From the NCBI RefSeq assembly GCF_002498065.1, contig NZ_DAFZ01000002.1:1-9433 (forward strand): DNA of 9,433 nucleotides. The letters run 5' to 3'. The stretch's first letter is position 1, and every line of letters starts with the position of its first letter. The notes under the pieces are model-generated. The model saw only the letters and a list, made by a program, of their open reading frames with translations, had not been told where the DNA came from and did no database searches. Of this stretch, positions 6,686-9,433 are shown in pieces. Origin of the DNA: Methanoculleus sp. UBA208. Lineage in GTDB: Archaea; Halobacteriota; Methanomicrobia; Methanomicrobiales; Methanoculleaceae. Position numbers and translations under genes: made by a program.

Positions 6686-7852
6686 ATGAGGGTCTTCTTC
6701 ATAGGATTCGGTCAGGCTGGGGGCAAAATTGTCGACATGTTCGTCGAACAGGACAAACGGATGCAGACCCAGAGTTTCAGGGGAATCGCAGTAAACACGG
6801 CGCGTACCGACCTGATGGGGCTTAAGAACATCGAGCTCAAAGACCGGCTTCTTATCGGCCAGACGGTGGTCAAAGGCCACGGTGTCGGGACCGATAACGT
6901 AACCGGGGCGCGAGTGACTGCCGATGAGATCGACAGCATTATCAATGCCATCGATTCGCGCGGCACGCACGATGTCGATGCCTTCGTCATCGTTGCCGGT
7001 CTCGGCGGCGGAACGGGTTCCGGCGGTTCGCCGGTTCTGGCCCGGCACTTAAAGCGCATCTACCGGGAACCGGTCTACGCGATCGGCATCCTGCCTGCCC
7101 CTGAGGAGGGCCGGCTCTATTCATATAACGCAGCCCGTTCCCTGAGCACCCTGGTGAACGAGGCGGACAACACCTTCATTTTTGATAACAGTGCCTGGAA
7201 GAATGAAGGAGAGAGCGTCAAGGATGCCTATAGCCGGCTGAACGACGAGATCGTCCGCCGGTTCGGCGTGCTCTTCCGTGCAGGCGAGGTCGGGAAGGCC
7301 GGCGTCGGCGAGATGGTCGTGGACTCGAGCGAGGTCATCAACACCCTGCGTGGCGGCGGCATCAGCACTGTCGGCTATGCCATCAGCGAGAAGGTCAGCC
7401 CGCGCGTGAAGCAGAATCAGGGGCTCTTCTCCGGCCTGGTGCGCAAGAAAGAGAAGACCGAGGAGGTGCTGACCGGGGAGGACAAGTCGGCGAAGATCAT
7501 CGCTCTCGTCAGGCGTGCCATGCTCGGGCGCCTCACCCTGCCGTGCGACTACTCGACGGCAGAACGGGGTCTCGTTCTTCTTGCAGGTCCGCCTGGAGAG
7601 ATGGACAGGAAGGGCGTTGAGAAGTCGAAGAGCTGGGTGGAGGAGAACATCGCCGGCGTCGAGGTCCGTGGCGGGGATTACCCGGTGCAGAGCGATTATA
7701 TCGCTGCAGTGGTGGTTCTTGCGACGGTCGGGAACGCCCCCCGGATCACGGATCTTCTCGAGATTGCAAAGTCCACAAAGGAAGATGTCCTTAAATCGAA
7801 AGAAAAGCGTTCGACCATGTTTGATGACGGCATAGAGCCGCTGTTCGAGTGA
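6686..7852 (+). CDS. cetZ: CetZ-like tubulin/FtsZ-family GTPase
   Basis: The 388-residue protein is a tubulin-superfamily GTPase. It has the N-terminal nucleotide loop IGFGQAGGKIVD (residues 6-17), the tubulin signature GLGGGTGSGG (105-114), and a T7-loop region EMVVDSSEVINTL (209-221) whose D213-x-x-E216 supplies the catalytic acids. A glutamate at this place is the residue known as E218 in Haloferax CetZ1, whereas FtsZ uses Asp, and this is the main reason for calling it CetZ rather than FtsZ. CetZ proteins act in cell shape and motility in haloarchaea; roles in methanogens are little known. Residues 241-268 form a charged insertion (LFSGLVRKKEKTEEVLTGEDK), and the C-terminus (SKEKRSTMFDDGIEPLFE) looks like a flexible tail for partner binding. 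The next gene starts 8 nt after the stop. Confidence 0.9.
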   Translation: MRVFFIGFGQAGGKIVDMFVEQDKRMQTQSFRGIAVNTARTDLMGLKNIELKDRLLIGQTVVKGHGVGTDNVTGARVTADEIDSIINAIDSRGTHDVDAFVIVAGLGGGTGSGGSPVLARHLKRIYREPVYAIGILPAPEEGRLYSYNAARSLSTLVNEADNTFIFDNSAWKNEGESVKDAYSRLNDEIVRRFGVLFRAGEVGKAGVGEMVVDSSEVINTLRGGGISTVGYAISEKVSPRVKQNQGLFSGLVRKKEKTEEVLTGEDKSAKIIALVRRAMLGRLTLPCDYSTAERGLVLLAGPPGEMDRKGVEKSKSWVEENIAGVEVRGGDYPVQSDYIAAVVVLATVGNAPRITDLLEIAKSTKEDVLKSKEKRSTMFDDGIEPLFE

Positions 7853-7860
7853 GGGGCGTT

Positions 7861-8946
7861 ATGAAGGCAAACATCAGCAGATGGATCGTTCTCCTGCTGG
7901 CACTGGTCTGTGTCGTGCAGGTGGCATCGGCATTCGACATCAAGACCGAGACCGTCAACCCCGCAAGCGGCGCTCTCGAACCCGGCCAGCAGGTGAACGC
8001 GCGCTACGTGCTCACCTACGACATGATCACCAGCACCGGGAACGATGAGTCGTTTGAGTTCAGCACCGGACTGCAGAACGCCGTCTGGGATTTCAAGATT
8101 TACCGTGACGGGGTCGCCATTTACACCACCAAAAAGACCGGATACTACCCGGTTCTGACGGAGTTCGAGATCGCCTATGGTGACGGCGATATCGAGCTGG
8201 ACGCGCAGGTGCGCGGCATCGTCCCCTCGAGCGCGAGCTCGACGGTTCTGGTGACCAAGATCGACCACCTGCGGGATAAAGATGTGAAGGACACCTACTC
8301 CGTGACCCGCGACGTCGTGAACGCGGCCCAGGTCGAGGGCTCTCTCTCCGCCCAGCAGCAGCGCCTCAAGGACCTGAAGGCCGACATGGATGAGAAGGCT
8401 GCAGAGGGCGTGGATATCGCCGCCGTCCAGGCCGAGTACAACGCCGCGAACCAGGCCCTCACCAGCGCTGCGTCGGCAGGCCCGGCGCAGGCGGCGAGTT
8501 ACATCACCAGCGCCAAGACCGACATAGACGAGGCAACTGCGCTCCTCGAGAAGGCATGGACCCAGAAAGCGGTCGCCGACACCGGGGCGGCAATCGAGTC
8601 TCTCGACGGGATGATCACCTACTTCGTCGAGAACCGCTCTATGGCGAGCGACCCGCAGGTGGTCGCCATCATGACCAAGCGCGAGAGCGCCGTCCAGTTC
8701 TACTCCCAGGCACAGGATAACCTGAATGCCGAGAACTACCCGCTGGCGCGCTCGAAAGCGGCCGACGGCCTGAGTAAGGCGAACGAGGCCCTGGCCGATG
8801 CGAACGCTCTCCGGGAGAGGATCGGCGAAGGGTTCGGCCTCGGCGGGGATCTTCTCCTCTACATCGGCATCGGGATCGTCATCGTCCTCGTTGTCGCGGG
8901 TGTCGTGATCTACCGGAAGCGGACCGGCTGGGACGAACTCGGATAG
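7861..8946 (+). CDS. secreted helical protein with C-terminal membrane anchor, cetZ-linked, family unknown
   Basis: I do not recognise a named family. The 361-residue protein has a signal peptide (hydrophobic residues 9-22, likely cleavage after VASA at residue 24), then a beta-rich domain (about 25-135), then an Ala-, Gln- and Lys-rich helical region likely to form coiled coils or a helical bundle (about 155-325). A single membrane segment follows (LLLYIGIGIVIVLVVAGVVIY, 331-351) and a short tail, RKRTGWDELG. Positive charges after the segment place the tail in the cytoplasm and the bulk outside. The frame is open from a GTG at 7849, but that overlaps the cetZ stop; the ATG at 7861, with GTGAGGGG upstream, gives the proper signal peptide. 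Operon partnership with cetZ suggests a linked role in the cell envelope. This is inference. Confidence 0.85.
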   Translation: MKANISRWIVLLLALVCVVQVASAFDIKTETVNPASGALEPGQQVNARYVLTYDMITSTGNDESFEFSTGLQNAVWDFKIYRDGVAIYTTKKTGYYPVLTEFEIAYGDGDIELDAQVRGIVPSSASSTVLVTKIDHLRDKDVKDTYSVTRDVVNAAQVEGSLSAQQQRLKDLKADMDEKAAEGVDIAAVQAEYNAANQALTSAASAGPAQAASYITSAKTDIDEATALLEKAWTQKAVADTGAAIESLDGMITYFVENRSMASDPQVVAIMTKRESAVQFYSQAQDNLNAENYPLARSKAADGLSKANEALADANALRERIGEGFGLGGDLLLYIGIGIVIVLVVAGVVIYRKRTGWDELG

Positions 8947-8960
8947 TCCCCGGCGAACCC

Positions 8961-8998
8961 CTCTCTCTTTTTCCACCCTCCGTGGTTTTCCAATTTTC
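8961..8998 (+). terminator. T-rich terminator of the cetZ operon
   Basis: About 15 nt after the stop comes CTCTCTCTTTTT (8961-8972), then a small hairpin CCAC/GTGG (8973-8976 with 8982-8985) followed by TTTT and CCAATTTTC. Repeated pyrimidine/U tracts of this sort are typical archaeal terminators. Confidence 0.6.
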
Positions 8999-9103
8999 AC
9001 CAGGTTTCCCTGGACGATGCCTGCATATGCTGGTTGACTTCTGACGTGCGTTTGATTGTTGCGGGGAGGCTGTCCAAAAATGCCTCTGCCGGGGGCAACT
9101 ATC

Positions 9104-9120
9104 GAAGACCTTCGGTCTTC
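9104..9120 (+). repeat. TTC-loop hairpin, copy 1
   Basis: GAAGACC-TTC-GGTCTTC is a perfect 7-bp stem with a 3-nt loop. It is followed by TCAAACTCC. With its flanks (9103-9129) it matches the minus strand of 9295-9321 at 23 of 27 positions, and the four differences form two compensated base pairs. Confidence 0.7.
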
Positions 9121-9156
9121 TCAAACTCCCTCTGGTCCCATTCCCCGGTCTCTCGC

Positions 9157-9177
9157 CCGAAACTTTTCGAGTTTCGG
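9157..9177 (+). repeat. TTC-loop hairpin, copy 2
   Basis: CCGAAACTT-TTC-GAGTTTCGG forms a 9-bp stem (one T-G wobble next to the loop) with the same TTC loop and the same GAA...TTC stem base as copies 1 and 3. It is not followed by the TCAAACTCC flank. Confidence 0.65.
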
Positions 9178-9233
9178 CTCTGTTAAAAACATGTTTTGGT
9201 TTTGAAGGTCGTAATTGAGGGGTGTAGATGTCC

Positions 9234-9353
9234 GGAGTTCGAGCACCCTGATGCGAGGCGCGACTGGCCGAAGGGTGCGATGGGCTGAAGGGCCGGAGTT
9301 TGAGAAACCCGAAGGGTTTCGAGTTAGGAGCGTGAGCACTGATGGTGCGAGGT
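9234..9353 (+). repeat. degenerate direct repeat block
   Basis: GGAGTTCGAGCACCCTGATG (from 9234, continuing CGAGGCG) and GGAGCGTGAGCACTGATGG (from 9327, continuing TGCGAGGTG) are related copies with a few substitutions and small gaps. Between them, GCACCCT and AGGGTGC (9243-9249 with 9272-9278) can pair around a 22-nt loop. There is no convincing reading frame, so this looks like a structured intergenic repeat rather than a gene remnant. Confidence 0.45.
9304..9320 (-). repeat. TTC-loop hairpin, copy 3 (inverted)
   Basis: On the minus strand GAAACCC-TTC-GGGTTTC is a perfect 7-bp stem with a TTC loop, followed by TCAAACTCC as in copy 1. The flank (9295-9306, GGAGTTTGAGAA on the plus strand) is the exact reverse complement of 9118-9129. 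Confidence 0.7.
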
Positions 9354-9391
9354 GTGGCAAACAGAGTAATCAAAACAGGAAAAATATCACA

Positions 9392-9410
9392 GTGCAGTGG
9401 ACCGTGGGGG
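9392..9410 (-). repeat. 19-bp inverted repeat, right copy
   Basis: GTGCAGTGGACCGTGGGGG on the plus strand is the exact reverse complement of 4-22. On the shared orientation the left copy is followed by TAT and the right copy by AATCGCC, so similarity ends with the 19 bp on that side. Confidence 0.75.
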
Positions 9411-9433
9411 AATCGCCATTGGGGGAGGGGCTG

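Larger units (their letters stand above)
8999..9433. other. gene-free region holding the repeats
   Basis: Apart from the three hairpins, the degenerate repeats, a 12-bp palindrome AAAACATGTTTT (9186-9197) and the 19-bp repeat, I see nothing in this stretch. The 164-residue frame on the minus strand (8879-9373) is rich in Arg, Pro and Ser, spans the repeats and the operon terminator, and is not credible as a gene. No tRNA, rRNA or CRISPR pattern is present. Confidence 0.55.

Noticed and set aside
7696..9000. 434-codon open frame on the minus strand opposite the end of cetZ and the membrane protein
   Set aside because: It crosses two real plus-strand genes and their terminator, has repeated hydrophobic and acidic shadow composition, and has no promoter of its own.
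9100..9360. CRISPR array or IS element in the right-hand repeats
   Set aside because: The repeats are few, diverged, hairpin-forming, on both strands and unevenly spaced; there are no spacers of uniform length, no cas genes and no transposase.
8879..9373. 164-codon open frame on the minus strand in the right-hand region
   Set aside because: Arg/Pro/Ser-rich, includes the hairpin repeats, and begins within 20 nt of the repeat edge. No protein family pattern.

Overview
This window is archaeal: it carries the L7Ae, S28e and L24e ribosomal proteins, which bacteria lack, and a CetZ-type tubulin homologue, which points to Euryarchaeota. High GC coding sequence, AT-rich promoters, GGTGATC-type ribosome binding sites and the protein sequences fit a methanogen of the Methanomicrobiales, perhaps Methanoculleus. 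The genus is an inference from recognition, not from a search.

Layout. Positions 1-252 have no gene; they hold one copy of a 19-bp sequence and a likely terminator. Positions 253-1490 (minus strand) are a compact translation operon read rpl7ae, rps28e, rpl24e, ndk, with gaps of 10, 2 and 5 nt. Its promoter and a leader rich in box C-like UGAUGA motifs lie at about 1491-1600. Positions 1673-6571 (minus strand) are a second operon of four overlapping genes, read FAD-dependent oxidoreductase, GT2 glycosyltransferase, UPF0104 flippase-like membrane protein, DUF2298 (YYY-type) membrane protein. The overlaps are 8, 17 and 11 nt. Positions 6572-6685 are an AT-rich divergent promoter region. Positions 6686-8946 (plus strand) are a two-gene unit: a CetZ-like GTPase followed by a secreted, helical, C-terminally membrane-anchored protein of no family I recognise. 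Positions 8947-9433 have no gene and hold a T-rich terminator, three related hairpins, degenerate repeats and the second, inverted copy of the 19-bp sequence.

How the genes may work together. The first operon is housekeeping. The second looks like a lipid-linked sugar or cell-surface glycan cassette: a GT2 enzyme that could charge a polyprenyl phosphate, two polytopic membrane proteins that could move or transfer the product, and a UDP-galactopyranose-mutase/desaturase-like flavoenzyme. The third pairs a cytoskeletal GTPase with a protein exposing a large helical domain outside and an 11-residue tail inside, a possible envelope partner for CetZ. The last two groups share one divergent control region and are the best candidates for an undescribed system.

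The 19-bp inverted repeat sits 3 and 23 nt from the window edges. This may mean the window is a whole contig whose assembly stopped at a dispersed repeat, rather than a biological boundary.
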